NCBI GenBank assembly: GCA_021173225.1
Contig: JAJOLK010000008.1
Span: forward strand, 62,001 to 126,000
Length of the DNA: 64,000 nucleotides
Reading direction: 5' to 3'
DNA from: Phycisphaerales bacterium PN19_bin_20
Lineage (GTDB): Bacteria > Planctomycetota > Phycisphaerae > Phycisphaerales > UBA1924
Positions 53,852 to 63,702 of the stretch are shown here, piece by piece. The stretch's first letter is position 1. Each line of letters opens with the position of its first letter. A model generated the notes under the pieces. It was not told the origin of the DNA, ran no database searches, and saw nothing but the letters and a program-made list of their open reading frames with translations. A program made the translations under genes and the position numbers.

Positions 53852-56086
53852 TTACTTGATGAAAAGCAGGTCGCGGTAGGTGGGCACGGGCCAGAGCTCG
53901 TCGGCAACGATGCTCTCAAGGTCATCAACGATCTTCCGGAGCTCGGCCATCGCGGGTTTCACGTGGGCCTTGATGTGCTTGGCGTGCTGAAAGGGGTCAT
54001 CGTCGTGATGGTCGCTGGCGGCGGCGAGGGTGCCGATGGCCTCGTTCATCGCGCTGACCTTGCCGACGAACGTCTCAAGGAAGTTGCGCTGGGCGTCAAC
54101 ATCAACCCCGGCGGCCTCGGTGCTGGCGACGGCGTTGGCCAGGCGGGTCTGATGGGCGAGTGCGGCGGGGAGGTACTGGGTCCGGGCCATGCCCAGCATG
54201 GTGTCAGCCTCGATGGTGACTTGCTTGCAGTACTTCTCGATGAAGATGACAGCGCGGCTCTCGGTCTCCTCACGCTTGAGGACCTTGTACTTGGCGAAAA
54301 GGTCGGCGGCCTTCTTGCCCTTGAAGATGGGCAGCGCGTCGACGCTGTCGCGCAGGTGCGGCAGGCCGCGGTCCTTCTCGGCCTCGTTGTGCCATGCCGC
54401 GCTGTAGCCGTCGCCGTTGAAGATGACGCGCTTGTGTTGCTTGACGATCTTTTTGAGCAGGGCCTTGATCTCAGCGTTGAGCTTGACGGGGCTGGGCGTC
54501 TTGCCGAGGCTCTTCTCCAGGGCGCTGGCGATAAAGTCAAGGCTCTCGGCGACCATGGTGTTCAGGACGGTGTTGGGCCAGGCGGAGCTCTGGCTAGAGC
54601 CAACGGCCCGAAACTCAAAACGGTTGCCGGTGTAGGCGAAGGGGCTGGTGCGGTTGCGGTCGCCGGTGTCACGCGGAAGTTCAGGGAGTGTGCGAGCGCC
54701 CAGCTCAAGCTTCCCGCCCTTGAGGGTGCGGGTGGTCTGCCCGGTCTCGATCTGGTCGACGATGTCGGTGAGCATGTCACCAAGGAAGATGGACATGATG
54801 GCGGGGGGCGCTTCGTTGGCGCCCAGGCGGTGGTCGTTGCTGGCGCTGGCGATGCTGGCGCGGAGCACGTCGGCGTAGACGTCCACGGCGCGGATGACGG
54901 CGCAGAGGAAGACCATGAACTGCAGGTTGTTGTGGGTCTCGGTCTTAGGGTCTAGAAGGTTCAGGCCCGTGTCGGTGCTCATTGACCAATTGTTGTGCTT
55001 GCCCGAGCCGTTGATGCCAGCGAAGGGCTTCTCGTGCAGGATGCACTGCAGCCCATAGCGTGGCGCGACGCGCTTGAGGGCCTCCATCACGAGCATCTGG
55101 TGGTCGCAAGCGACGTTGGCGGTCTCGAATATCGGGGCGATCTCGTACTGCGCAGGCGCGACCTCGTTGTGGCGGGTCTTGATGGGCACGCCCAGGCGAT
55201 AGAGCTCGCGCTCGCACTCGGCCATGTAGGCCAGCACGCGGGCGGGGATCGCGCCGAAGTAGTGGTCCTCAAGCTGCTGGCCCTTGGGCGGGCGTGCGCC
55301 AAAGAGCGTGCGATCGCAGGCCAGCAGGTCCTGGCGGGCAAAGTAGAGGTTGCGGTCGATCAGGAAATACTCCTGCTCGGGGCCGAGGGTAGTGATGATG
55401 CGGCTGACGCCCTTGTCGGTGCCGAAGATGCGAAGGACGCGCATGGCCTGACCGCTGAGGGCCTCCATAGATCGGAGCAGGGGCGTCTTTTTGTCGAGGG
55501 CGACGCCCGTCCAAGAGACGAAGGCGGTGGGGATGCAGAGGGTGACGGTGTCACCGCTGCGGTTAAGGAAGACGGGGCTGGTGGGGTCCCAGGCGGTGTA
55601 GCCGCGGGCCTCGAAGGTGGCGCGTAAGCCGCCGGAGGGGAAGCTGGAGGCGTCGGGCTCACCCTGGACAAGGGCGGAGCCGGCGAACTGAGAGATCGCG
55701 CCGCCGGTGCCGTCGGGGCTGACAAACGCGTCGTGCTTCTCGGCCGTCAGACCCGTAAGGGGCTGAAACCAGTGGGTGTAGTGGGTGGCGCCGCGCTCGA
55801 TAGCCCAGTCCTTCATGGTGCTGGCGACGACGTCGGCGACTTCCTCTGGGAGGCGGTCGCCGTGCTTGATGGTGCGCATCACGGCGCGGAAGGTCTCTTT
55901 GGGGAGGCGTTCGCGCATGACGCGTTCGCTAAAGACGTCCTCGCCGAAGAGGTCCTCGATGCGGGGCTGGTTGGTGACGGGGGCGGCGGTGCCGGCGCGG
56001 GGCTTGTGGTGGTGGCCGTTGACGCTGGCCTCGCGCCACATGGTGGCGGCGGTAACTGCGTCAAGACGTGACTTGCTCTGGGTCAT
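53852..56086 (-). CDS. glnN: Glutamine synthetase type III
   Basis: Forms glutamine from glutamate, ammonia and ATP. 744 aa, typical for GSIII (about 730), which is nearly twice GSI. Motifs are [22 protein letters not shown], and [12 protein letters not shown]. No GSI is in the window. It is divergent from ppk2 across a 270-base gap that shows no clear nitrogen-control site by eye. Confidence 0.96.
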   Translation of the reverse strand: MTQSKSRLDAVTAATMWREASVNGHHHKPRAGTAAPVTNQPRIEDLFGEDVFSERVMRERLPKETFRAVMRTIKHGDRLPEEVADVVASTMKDWAIERGATHYTHWFQPLTGLTAEKHDAFVSPDGTGGAISQFAGSALVQGEPDASSFPSGGLRATFEARGYTAWDPTSPVFLNRSGDTVTLCIPTAFVSWTGVALDKKTPLLRSMEALSGQAMRVLRIFGTDKGVSRIITTLGPEQEYFLIDRNLYFARQDLLACDRTLFGARPPKGQQLEDHYFGAIPARVLAYMAECERELYRLGVPIKTRHNEVAPAQYEIAPIFETANVACDHQMLVMEALKRVAPRYGLQCILHEKPFAGINGSGKHNNWSMSTDTGLNLLDPKTETHNNLQFMVFLCAVIRAVDVYADVLRASIASASNDHRLGANEAPPAIMSIFLGDMLTDIVDQIETGQTTRTLKGGKLELGARTLPELPRDTGDRNRTSPFAYTGNRFEFRAVGSSQSSAWPNTVLNTMVAESLDFIASALEKSLGKTPSPVKLNAEIKALLKKIVKQHKRVIFNGDGYSAAWHNEAEKDRGLPHLRDSVDALPIFKGKKAADLFAKYKVLKREETESRAVIFIEKYCKQVTIEADTMLGMARTQYLPAALAHQTRLANAVASTEAAGVDVDAQRNFLETFVGKVSAMNEAIGTLAAASDHHDDDPFQHAKHIKAHVKPAMAELRKIVDDLESIVADELWPVPTYRDLLFIK

Positions 56087-56355
56087 GCTAAGGGCTCCGG
56101 AGTTGGCCGCGAGTGGTTGTTGAGACGCGTGTGCAATGGGAACCGAAACGGGCCGAGTTTAGCGGCAAGTTGCCGCGGCCTGGTCCGCCTGGTGACACGC
56201 CGAAGAGTCTCGGTCGGGTCCCCGCATCGTTGCAGGGTTTGGTGCTTAGTCAAGACGTTGCGGCAAGGTGATGCGCGGGTCAGGGCGAGCTTGTCGGTTG
56301 CGGTGGCGTGTTGCGCCGGGGGTCGGCTGTGAGGCCGGTGGGTACGCTGTTCGGC

Positions 56356-57171
56356 ATGGACACTGCCAAGCTCTTACGCGTGACGCCGGGCAAGGTTTGC
56401 AAGTTGAGCAGGTGGGATCCGGGGGCCAACGGCGGCTTTGCAGGGTCCGAGCAGGCCAAGGGTGAGCTTGCGGCGAATGTCAAGCGCCTGGCGGAGCTGC
56501 AGGAGATGTTGTACGCGGAGAACCAGCGGTCGGTGCTGCTGGTGCTGCAGGGGATGGACACCTCGGGCAAGGACGGGACCGTCAAGCATGTGCTCAGCGG
56601 GCTGAACCCGATGGGCGTGAAGGTCTACGGGTTCGGCAGGCCCTCAAGCGAAGAGCTGGACCACGACTATCTGTGGCGCGTGCACGCTCGGTCGCCGGCG
56701 CGGGGCGAGATTGGGGTCTTCAACCGCAGCCATTACGAGGACGTGCTGACCGTGCTGGTCAATAAGGTCATCAGCGCCGCGACGGCCCGGCAGCGGTACC
56801 GGCAGATCAACGACTTTGAGCGCATGCTGACCGAGAACGGCACAATCGTGGTCAAGTGCATGCTGTACATCAGCAAGGCGGAGCAGAAGCGGCGGCTGGA
56901 AGGGCGTCTGAAGGACCCGCTCAAGAACTGGAAGTTTCAGGCCGGTGATCTGGACGCGCGCAAGCAGTGGGGCTTGTACATGCGGGCCTATGAGGCGGCC
57001 TTGGGCGCAACGAGCACACCGCACGCGCCGTGGCACGTGATCCCGGCGGACCGCAAGTGGCACCGGAACCTCGCGGTGAGCGAGGTGCTGGTGCAGACGC
57101 TGGAGGCGCAGCGGCCGAGGCTCTCGCCCCCGAAGCCGCGGATGAACCTCACGGGTGTGAGGGTGGTGTGA
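56356..57171 (+). CDS. ppk2: Polyphosphate kinase 2 family protein
   Basis: 271 aa from the ATG at 56356 (open frame to 56308 has no ribosome binding site). PPK2 enzymes phosphorylate nucleotides with polyphosphate. Walker A: G-M-D-T-S-G-K-D-G. Walker B: F-N-R-S-H-Y-E-D. Lid residues R-Y-R-Q-I-N-D-F-E and W-K-F follow. The family pattern K-V-Y-G-F-G-R-P-S-S-E-E-L-D-H-D fits the TIGR03709-type group. Nucleotide preference cannot be read from the sequence. It converges on secA. Confidence 0.93.
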   Translation: MDTAKLLRVTPGKVCKLSRWDPGANGGFAGSEQAKGELAANVKRLAELQEMLYAENQRSVLLVLQGMDTSGKDGTVKHVLSGLNPMGVKVYGFGRPSSEELDHDYLWRVHARSPARGEIGVFNRSHYEDVLTVLVNKVISAATARQRYRQINDFERMLTENGTIVVKCMLYISKAEQKRRLEGRLKDPLKNWKFQAGDLDARKQWGLYMRAYEAALGATSTPHAPWHVIPADRKWHRNLAVSEVLVQTLEAQRPRLSPPKPRMNLTGVRVV

Positions 57172-57192
57172 CTCGTGGATGGAGGGCTGCGG

Positions 57193-60100
57193 TTATGTGA
57201 GCCCCGGCCCGGCGATGGATGACCCGAAGTTCCCGCCGCGGCCGTTGGCGGGGTTGCGTGCGCCGGGTGGGAGTGCGCCTTGCGGCATGGCACCGGGTGG
57301 GAGTGCGGCCATGCCGCCACCCATGCCGCCGCCCATGCCGCCATTCATGGGAGGCGGGCCAATCTGCGGCATCAGCTCGACGCGGAGGATCAGGTCGGTC
57401 ACGCGCTCGCGGATGTTGTCGAGCGTCTCGGAGAACATGCGCGAGCCCTCGCGCTTGTACTCAATGCGTGGGTCCTGCTGGCTGAAGCTGCGGTAGCTGA
57501 TCGAGTCCTTGAGCTGGTCCATGCGGTAAAGGTGCTCGCGCCAGATGTTGTCGAGCACCTGCAGCAGCACGGCCCGCTCGAAGCCGATCATCTCGAAACG
57601 CAGTTGGCTCTCGACCCGCGCGCGGATCTGGTCCTCGCGCTCGTCAGCGGGAACGCGACGCAGGCCCGGCGGGAGCGGCTCGTTGAAGCGGCCTTGCCAC
57701 CAGGAGTCCAGCGCGTCGTCGGTCTTGGTCGCGAGCGCCTGATTGATGGCCTTATCGAGCGTGCCGGAGGTGATGAACCGCTTCTGGGCTTCGGCCAGCT
57801 CAGCCTCGACCTGCGGCGGGAGCTTCTTCATCAGCGTCTCGGGCGTCCAGCCCAGGCCGTAGCGGAGGTTAGCCCAGCGGACGAGCTCTTCGAGCGCGGC
57901 CTTGGGGTTCCCGCGGACCATCTGCTGGGTCATGGCCATGCGGAAGCGCACGGGGTAGCCCAGCTCACGCTTGTTGTAAGCCTCCTGGGCCAGGTCAACT
58001 ACGAGCTTGGTGACCGCCGCGGTCCCGCCCTCGGAGCGGGCCTTGGCGATCTGCTCGGTAGTGACCTCCAGGTCAAACTTCCCGGCGACCCACTTGCGCA
58101 TCTCATCAACGGGGTAGGCCTTGTCGAGGAGGGTGACGATCCCGGGCAGCTCGGTCTGGGCGATGCGTGCTTCGGCGGCGTGCTCAAGGCGTGCCTCGAC
58201 GGTCGCGCGGGTCGCGTCGTCGGGGACCGCCAGGTCTTGCGGGCTGAACTCGACGCCGAAGCGCTCGTGACCCCAGCGCGTGAGGCCCTGAACGTCAAAC
58301 TCAACCTCAACGTCAGTAACCTCGCCGGCAAGGTTGGAGCGTTCGATGCGCTCGGGCCAGTATTCACCCAGGGTGACGCTGATGAGGTTGCGGGTATCGG
58401 CGAGGGCCTCGTCGCGCACGCGGCGGACAAGGTCCTCAGGCTCCATGCGCCGCAGGCGCGCGGGGGGCACGATGACGCCGAGCTTTTGATGCACGTACTC
58501 GCTGACGCAGACGGCTGAGTAGTCGGCGTGCAGGAAGCTGCCGACCGCGTCGGTGGTTGCGCCGCGGATGTAGTCAAAGATCAGCCCGCGGAGGTCGCGG
58601 CCTTCGAGCACGCGCTGGCGGGTGCCATAGAACCGGCGGCGCTGGTGCTCCATGACCTCGTCATATTCGAGGATGTTCTTGCGCCACTGGAAGTTGCGTT
58701 CTTCGACCTTGCGCTGCGCCCTCTCGAGGCGTTTGGAGAGGAAAGGGCTCTCGAGCGGGACGCCCTCGCGCAGGCCGAACATGGCCAGGTACTTCTGGGT
58801 CGTTTCGCCGCCGAAGTTCTTCATAAGTTCGTCTTCGAGACTGATGAAGAAGCGGCTTGAGCCGTGGTCTCCCTGCCGGCCTGAGCGGCCGCGGAGCTGG
58901 TTGTCGATGCGGCGACTCTCGTGGCGCTCGGTGCCCATGACGTGCAGCCCGCCCATAGCCCCCATCGAGTCAAACCAGGCGATGCGGTGCAGCAGGATCT
59001 TGCCGGTGGCGTCCAGCTCGTCGCGGAGGCGCTCGGCGCTCATGCTCTTGATCTTGCCCTCGCTGATGAGGGTGTAGCGGGTCGCCCAGTGGCGCAGCAG
59101 GGCCAGCTCCAGGGCGCTTGCGTCCATCGCGTCTACGTCCTTCTTTGGCACTTCGAGCACGCCAACTGCGACCTTGCGGAACACGCTCTCGCGCAGCTGC
59201 TGCTCGGAGCTTTCGGGGGTCACGTCGCGCGAGACGATGCCGCGGCGGAGCCAGTGGTCAAGCAGCTGCTGGCGCGAGAGCTTGCCGAGCTTGATGTCGG
59301 TCCCGCGGCCGGCCATGTTGGTGGCGATCATGACGCTGCCGAGCTGGCCGGCGGCCTCGACGATCTCGGCCTCGCGGGCGATCTTCTCGGGCTTGGCGTT
59401 GAGGACTTCGTGCTTGATCTGGAAGCGGCGGGAGAGCTCCTGGCTCAGGCTCTCGCTCTTCTCTACGTTGGTTGTGCCCACCAGCACCGGGCGCCCCACA
59501 TCGTGGAACTGCTTGATCTCTTCGACGATGAAGCTCTGCTTGTCCTTGGCCCGCAGCAAGACCAGGTCGGGCTGGTCTTGACGCACGACGAGCCGGTTGG
59601 TGGGGATGGCCACCACGTCGAGCTTGTAGATGTCACTGAACTCTTGCGCTTCGGTGTCGGCGGTGCCGGTCATGCCCGCCAGGCGCTTGTACATCTTGAA
59701 GAAGTTCTGGATCGTGATGCTCGCGACGGTCTGAGTCTCGCGTTTGATTGGCACCTGCTCCTTGGCCTCGACGGCCTGGTGCAGCCCGTCGGACCACTGA
59801 CGCCCAACCATGGGCCGCCCGGTGTTCACGTCCACGATCACCACCGTGGGCATGGTCTCGCCCGTCTCCTGGTCGGGCAGGGGCATGACGATGTAGTCAC
59901 GGTCGCGCAAGTACACCACGTGGCCCCGCAGGCTCTGCTCAAGCAGGTGGGGCAGGTCGATGTTCTGGCCAACGTAGAACGACCCGACGCCGGCGATGCG
60001 CTGGGCCTCGCTGATTCCGTCGTGCGACAGGTGGCAGGTCTTGCGGTCTAGCTGAAGCTCGTAGAACTGCGTGTGCTTGCGCTTGGCGGCTTCAAGCGTC

Positions 60101-61311
60101 GGCAGCTCGGCCTTGAACTGGCGGAGCTTCTCGGCAAGCTGCGGGACGCTTGCGCGGTCGGCGGTGGTCCGCACGTCGCCCTCAAGGCCCTTAATCTTCA
60201 TCTTGCAGGCTTCGACGACCTCGTTGGCGGCCTGCCACGGGCCTTGCTTATCGACAAGGTGCCGTGCGATCTTGTCGGCCAGCTCATAGCGCGGGCGATC
60301 CTGGTGGGCGGGCCCGCTGATGATCAGCGGCGTGCGGGCCTCGTCGATGAGGATGCTGTCAACCTCGTCAACGACGGCGAAGTCGCGGCGCTTCTGGACC
60401 TGCTGGTCTACGGACATCTTCATATTGTCGCGCAGATAGTCGAAGCCGAACTCGGCGGTGGTGCCGTAGACCACGTCGCAGCGGTACATCAGGCGTTTGA
60501 CGTCCTCACCCTGGCTGTGCAGCGGGTGGATGGCGCCGACGGTCAGGCCCAGAGCGTGGAAGAACGGGAAGGTCCAGTCGCGGTCGCGCTGGACGAGGTA
60601 GTCGTTGACGGTGACGACATGGACCTTGCGACGCATGACGCTGGCCAGATACGTCGCCAGCGGGCCGACGATGGTCTTGCCCTCGCCGGTTTTCATCTCG
60701 GCGATCTTGCCCTGGGCCAGCACGATGGCGCCGATGAGCTGCACATCGAAGGGGCGGGCTCTAAACGGCGGGCGGCTCTCGGGGAACAGCGCGCGGACAG
60801 CCTCGTAGAACGCGGGCGGGATCTCAACGCGGGACCAGCCGGGTACGACCTCAGCGCACCCGCTGTACTCGCCGGCCTCGTCGGTCACCGCGCCTGGGGG
60901 CACCGAGCCGGCCTTGCGGGCGTCGAAGGTCTGCGGGACAAGCGGGGCGATTGCGGCGGCCTTCTCTTTAAGCTCTTCGTACAGGCGCTGCATGTCGGGC
61001 GGGAGTGCCGAGGGGTCAAAGTTCCGCGCGGGGTCGAGCACGTTGCGGATGCCCACGGCCCGGTCCATCGCCTCGCGCGCCATCGCGAAGACGTCGGGGA
61101 TCAGATCTTCTTCACCCTCGCCCTTGTCGGCCCGGGCACGGAAGTCGTCAATCTTTACGCGGAGCTGCGCGTCGGTCATCAGGCGGATCTGCGGCTCCAT
61201 GGCGTTGACCTGCAAGACCTTTTGCAGGTAGCGCTTGACGAACCGCTCGTTGCGCGTGCCGATGATGCGGTTGATGATCGGGCCGATCAGGGGGATGTCG
61301 TTGGAGGCCAT
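57193..61311 (-). CDS. secA: Preprotein translocase ATPase SecA, enlarged form
   Basis: Motor of the Sec export pathway. 1372 aa from the ATG at 61311, against about 900 in E. coli. NBD1 holds Walker A M-K-T-G-E-G-K-T and V-D-E-V-D-S-I-L-I-D-E-A-R-T-P-L-I-I-S-G. Later come the pre-protein cross-linking region, M-A-G-R-G-T-D-I-K-L and G-R-S-G-R-Q-G-D. Extra length comes from an insert after Walker A (E-V-V-E-A-C-K-M-K-I), and an expanded C-terminal half. The end is Gly/Met/Pro-rich and lacks the usual C-terminal zinc motif (C-x-C-x8-C-H). Large SecA forms are known in planctomycetes. Confidence 0.96.
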   Translation of the reverse strand: MASNDIPLIGPIINRIIGTRNERFVKRYLQKVLQVNAMEPQIRLMTDAQLRVKIDDFRARADKGEGEEDLIPDVFAMAREAMDRAVGIRNVLDPARNFDPSALPPDMQRLYEELKEKAAAIAPLVPQTFDARKAGSVPPGAVTDEAGEYSGCAEVVPGWSRVEIPPAFYEAVRALFPESRPPFRARPFDVQLIGAIVLAQGKIAEMKTGEGKTIVGPLATYLASVMRRKVHVVTVNDYLVQRDRDWTFPFFHALGLTVGAIHPLHSQGEDVKRLMYRCDVVYGTTAEFGFDYLRDNMKMSVDQQVQKRRDFAVVDEVDSILIDEARTPLIISGPAHQDRPRYELADKIARHLVDKQGPWQAANEVVEACKMKIKGLEGDVRTTADRASVPQLAEKLRQFKAELPTLEAAKRKHTQFYELQLDRKTCHLSHDGISEAQRIAGVGSFYVGQNIDLPHLLEQSLRGHVVYLRDRDYIVMPLPDQETGETMPTVVIVDVNTGRPMVGRQWSDGLHQAVEAKEQVPIKRETQTVASITIQNFFKMYKRLAGMTGTADTEAQEFSDIYKLDVVAIPTNRLVVRQDQPDLVLLRAKDKQSFIVEEIKQFHDVGRPVLVGTTNVEKSESLSQELSRRFQIKHEVLNAKPEKIAREAEIVEAAGQLGSVMIATNMAGRGTDIKLGKLSRQQLLDHWLRRGIVSRDVTPESSEQQLRESVFRKVAVGVLEVPKKDVDAMDASALELALLRHWATRYTLISEGKIKSMSAERLRDELDATGKILLHRIAWFDSMGAMGGLHVMGTERHESRRIDNQLRGRSGRQGDHGSSRFFISLEDELMKNFGGETTQKYLAMFGLREGVPLESPFLSKRLERAQRKVEERNFQWRKNILEYDEVMEHQRRRFYGTRQRVLEGRDLRGLIFDYIRGATTDAVGSFLHADYSAVCVSEYVHQKLGVIVPPARLRRMEPEDLVRRVRDEALADTRNLISVTLGEYWPERIERSNLAGEVTDVEVEFDVQGLTRWGHERFGVEFSPQDLAVPDDATRATVEARLEHAAEARIAQTELPGIVTLLDKAYPVDEMRKWVAGKFDLEVTTEQIAKARSEGGTAAVTKLVVDLAQEAYNKRELGYPVRFRMAMTQQMVRGNPKAALEELVRWANLRYGLGWTPETLMKKLPPQVEAELAEAQKRFITSGTLDKAINQALATKTDDALDSWWQGRFNEPLPPGLRRVPADEREDQIRARVESQLRFEMIGFERAVLLQVLDNIWREHLYRMDQLKDSISYRSFSQQDPRIEYKREGSRMFSETLDNIRERVTDLILRVELMPQIGPPPMNGGMGGGMGGGMAALPPGAMPQGALPPGARNPANGRGGNFGSSIAGPGLT

Positions 61312-61479
61312 AGGGATTGTCCGTTTCCCGCCCGGGCCCGGCACAACGTGTGCGCCGAGCCGCCGAAGGCGGTGATGCTCGAAGAAGATTGTTTGGATCG
61401 CGCGTGGTCGGAAGGGGCACCACCGCCGTGCGCCATCATCGTGGAGATGGGGCCATAAGGCGGCGGCGCGAGCGTGTGA

Positions 61480-61977
61480 TCACGCCAGCGCGGGCGGGGG
61501 CAGTGCAAGGTGAGCTAACAGGAGTCGGCCTGCCAGCAGATGACTGACAACTTGGTTCGGCGCGGCACGTTTGGGCGCGAACGCGGTGTCGGAAGCGAAG
61601 CGAACAAGGCTCCGGGCTGACGCGAGCGATGGCGGCAGCGGACGCTCGGCTTGGCGCTGCGCGCGGCGGACGGTTCGTAGTGTCAGGACCGTCAGTAGCT
61701 GCTGATCAGCGAGCGAGACGCGCGGGCCGGTGCTGAGCTGGCTCATCAGCGGTGCCAGAGGTGCGCCGGCAGAGACCGCGAGGGTGACCACGAGCAGCAG
61801 CGAGAGCCCGCTGAGCCAAGGTGAGAGCGGGCGGGGGCAGCGTGATCTGGCCGGGCTGTTCTGGGCCTGGCTGTTCTGGGCCTGGCTGTTCTGGGCCGGG
61901 CTGACCGATCGCCATGGCTGCGGGTGCGCGGCTAAGTGGCGAGGACGGCGAGCGTGCTGGGCGGTGGAGAGACTCAT
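61480..61977 (-). CDS. Hypothetical protein with one membrane segment
   Basis: 165 aa from the ATG at 61977 (the frame continues to 62043). One hydrophobic segment, L-S-G-L-S-L-L-L-V-V-T-L-A-V-S-A-G, lies at about residues 55-75. The N-terminal side is basic and carries a Gln/Asn/Ser repeat (A-Q-N-S-Q) coded by a 15-bp DNA repeat. The C-terminal half is Leu/Arg/Ala-rich. No family is recognised. It is divergent from crtI, whose ATG is 80 bases away. It may be a genuine small membrane protein or chance in GC-rich DNA. Confidence 0.45.
   Translation of the reverse strand: MSLSTAQHARRPRHLAAHPQPWRSVSPAQNSQAQNSQAQNSPARSRCPRPLSPWLSGLSLLLVVTLAVSAGAPLAPLMSQLSTGPRVSLADQQLLTVLTLRTVRRAQRQAERPLPPSLASARSLVRFASDTAFAPKRAAPNQVVSHLLAGRLLLAHLALPPPALA
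61849..61903. repeat. 15-bp tandem repeat
   Basis: CTGGGCCTGGCTGTT in about 3.5 copies, in frame within the hypothetical membrane protein gene. Confidence 0.85.
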
Positions 61978-62056
61978 CTGTGCGCGTTGCGACAGTTTAG
62001 GCGCACCGGTGCGCCGAACCAGCGACAGCGCACGGTGCGCCATCTACGCTTGGGGC

Positions 62057-63700
62057 ATGCTGAAGACCCAGCGTGTCGTTGTTGTCGGGGCCGGGCTGGC
62101 GGGGCTCGCGGCTGCGGTGGAGCTTGCCGCCGCCGGGCTGCGGGTCACGGTGGTTGAGAAGAACTCGCACCTGGGCGGGAAGATGAACGTGCTGCGCGAG
62201 GGCGGCTTCAGCTTCGATATGGGTCCGACGATCCTGACGATCCCGCAGGTGCTCACCGGGATCATCCAGCGCACGGGGCGCAACCCCGCCGACTACATCA
62301 AGCTGATCAGCTTGGACCCGCAGTGGCGGTGCTTCTACACCGACGGCACGGTGATCAACCTGCGCCAGCGCCCTGAGACGTTCGCGCAGGAGCTGGACGC
62401 GCAGTTCCCCGGCACCAGCGCCGGCGTGCAGTACACGCGATTTATCGCCTTTGCGCGCCGGATGATGAGCCTGTCTAACAAGGTCTTCTACTACAAGGAC
62501 GTCGGCTCGCCCGTGGACATGATGCGCGGCACACCGCCCGGCGATACCAAGGTGCTCGGCGATGTGCTGGCGATGAAGATGCACAAGACCGTCGCGGGCA
62601 CGGTCCATCAGATGATCGATGAGCCGCACGTCCGCCAGTTGGTTGAGCACTTCTTGCAGTATGTAGGGTCGTCGCCGTTTATGGCCCCGGCGATCTTGAG
62701 CCTGATCGCCGCCGCCCAGACCGATCACGGGTGCTGGTACTCGATGTCCCCCGACGGGACCACCGGCGGCACGCGCTGCGTGGCCCAGGCGCTCGCGCGG
62801 CTCGCTGGCGAGTTGGGCGTTGAGGTCCGCACGGGCAAGGGTGTGACGAAGATCAACAGCACCGGCGCGCGGGCCACCGGCGTGACGCTCGATGACGGCA
62901 CGACGATTGACGCCGACGCGGTGGTCTCTAACTGCGACGTGCAGCGGACGCTGCGCGACCTGATCGCGACGCCCGGTGGGCGCAAGCGGCAGGCTGGCAT
63001 CGCAAAGAGTTATACCCCCGCGTGCAGCGGCGTGGTGCTCTATCTGGGCCTGAAGCGCCAGTATGAGCACCTGGCCCACCACAACTTCATGTTCAGCTCT
63101 AACTCGGTTGAGGAGTTTGCTGACATCTACACGCGCGGCGTGCCGGCGCGTGACCCTTCGCTCTACGTCGCGGCACCGAGCCGGACTGACGCGACCCAGG
63201 CCCCCGCGGGGTGTGAGTCGCTGTACATCTTGGTGCACACGCCATACCGGCGTGAGGGCCAGCGCTGGGAGGGGCCCGGCGGGATGCTTGAGCAGTATCG
63301 CCCGGTGATCATCGAACGTTTGCGCGCTACCGGGATGCCGGACATCGAGCAGCAGATCGCGGTAGAGAAGTTCCTGCACCCCGGGCTGATCGACCAAATG
63401 TACAACGCCGAAGGCGGGGCGATCTACGGGCTGGCCAGCCACGGGCGCCTCATGGGCGGGTTCAAGCCCCGCAATCGCTCGCAGGTGCTGGACAACCTGT
63501 ACCTCACCGGCGGCAGCGTCAACCCCGGGCCCGGTGTACCGATGGTGCTGATGAGCGGCGTGACGGCGGCCAATTGCCTCAGGCAAGACCTTGATGCCCG
63601 CAAGCCCGGCGAGGCCACAATCGAGACGCGTCTGGGCCCGAGCCTGGTTGGTGGTGAGCTGGACGCCTCGGCGGCCCCTGAGGCCGTGGGAGCGCGATAG
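62057..63700 (+). CDS. crtI: Phytoene desaturase-type carotenoid oxidoreductase
   Basis: FAD-dependent enzyme introducing double bases bonds of the polyene, from phytoene or 4,4'-diapophytoene toward lycopene-like products. 547 aa from the ATG at 62057 (longer frame to 61730 is Arg/Trp-rich). The dinucleotide motif is V-V-V-G-A-G-L-A-G-L-A-A-A-V-E-L. G-G-K-M-N-V and the C-terminal signature G-G-S-V-N-P-G-P-G-V-P-M-V-L-M-S-G are diagnostic. It ends in TAG, two bases before the next gene. The exact substrate and number of desaturation steps are not decided. Confidence 0.92.
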   Translation: MLKTQRVVVVGAGLAGLAAAVELAAAGLRVTVVEKNSHLGGKMNVLREGGFSFDMGPTILTIPQVLTGIIQRTGRNPADYIKLISLDPQWRCFYTDGTVINLRQRPETFAQELDAQFPGTSAGVQYTRFIAFARRMMSLSNKVFYYKDVGSPVDMMRGTPPGDTKVLGDVLAMKMHKTVAGTVHQMIDEPHVRQLVEHFLQYVGSSPFMAPAILSLIAAAQTDHGCWYSMSPDGTTGGTRCVAQALARLAGELGVEVRTGKGVTKINSTGARATGVTLDDGTTIDADAVVSNCDVQRTLRDLIATPGGRKRQAGIAKSYTPACSGVVLYLGLKRQYEHLAHHNFMFSSNSVEEFADIYTRGVPARDPSLYVAAPSRTDATQAPAGCESLYILVHTPYRREGQRWEGPGGMLEQYRPVIIERLRATGMPDIEQQIAVEKFLHPGLIDQMYNAEGGAIYGLASHGRLMGGFKPRNRSQVLDNLYLTGGSVNPGPGVPMVLMSGVTAANCLRQDLDARKPGEATIETRLGPSLVGGELDASAAPEAVGAR

Positions 63701-63702
63701 AC

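Noticed and set aside
60073-61458. 461-codon plus-strand frame opposite secA
   Set aside because: secA has unmistakable motifs on the other strand. Similar shadows oppose glnN (53729-54955) and crtI (61997-63709).
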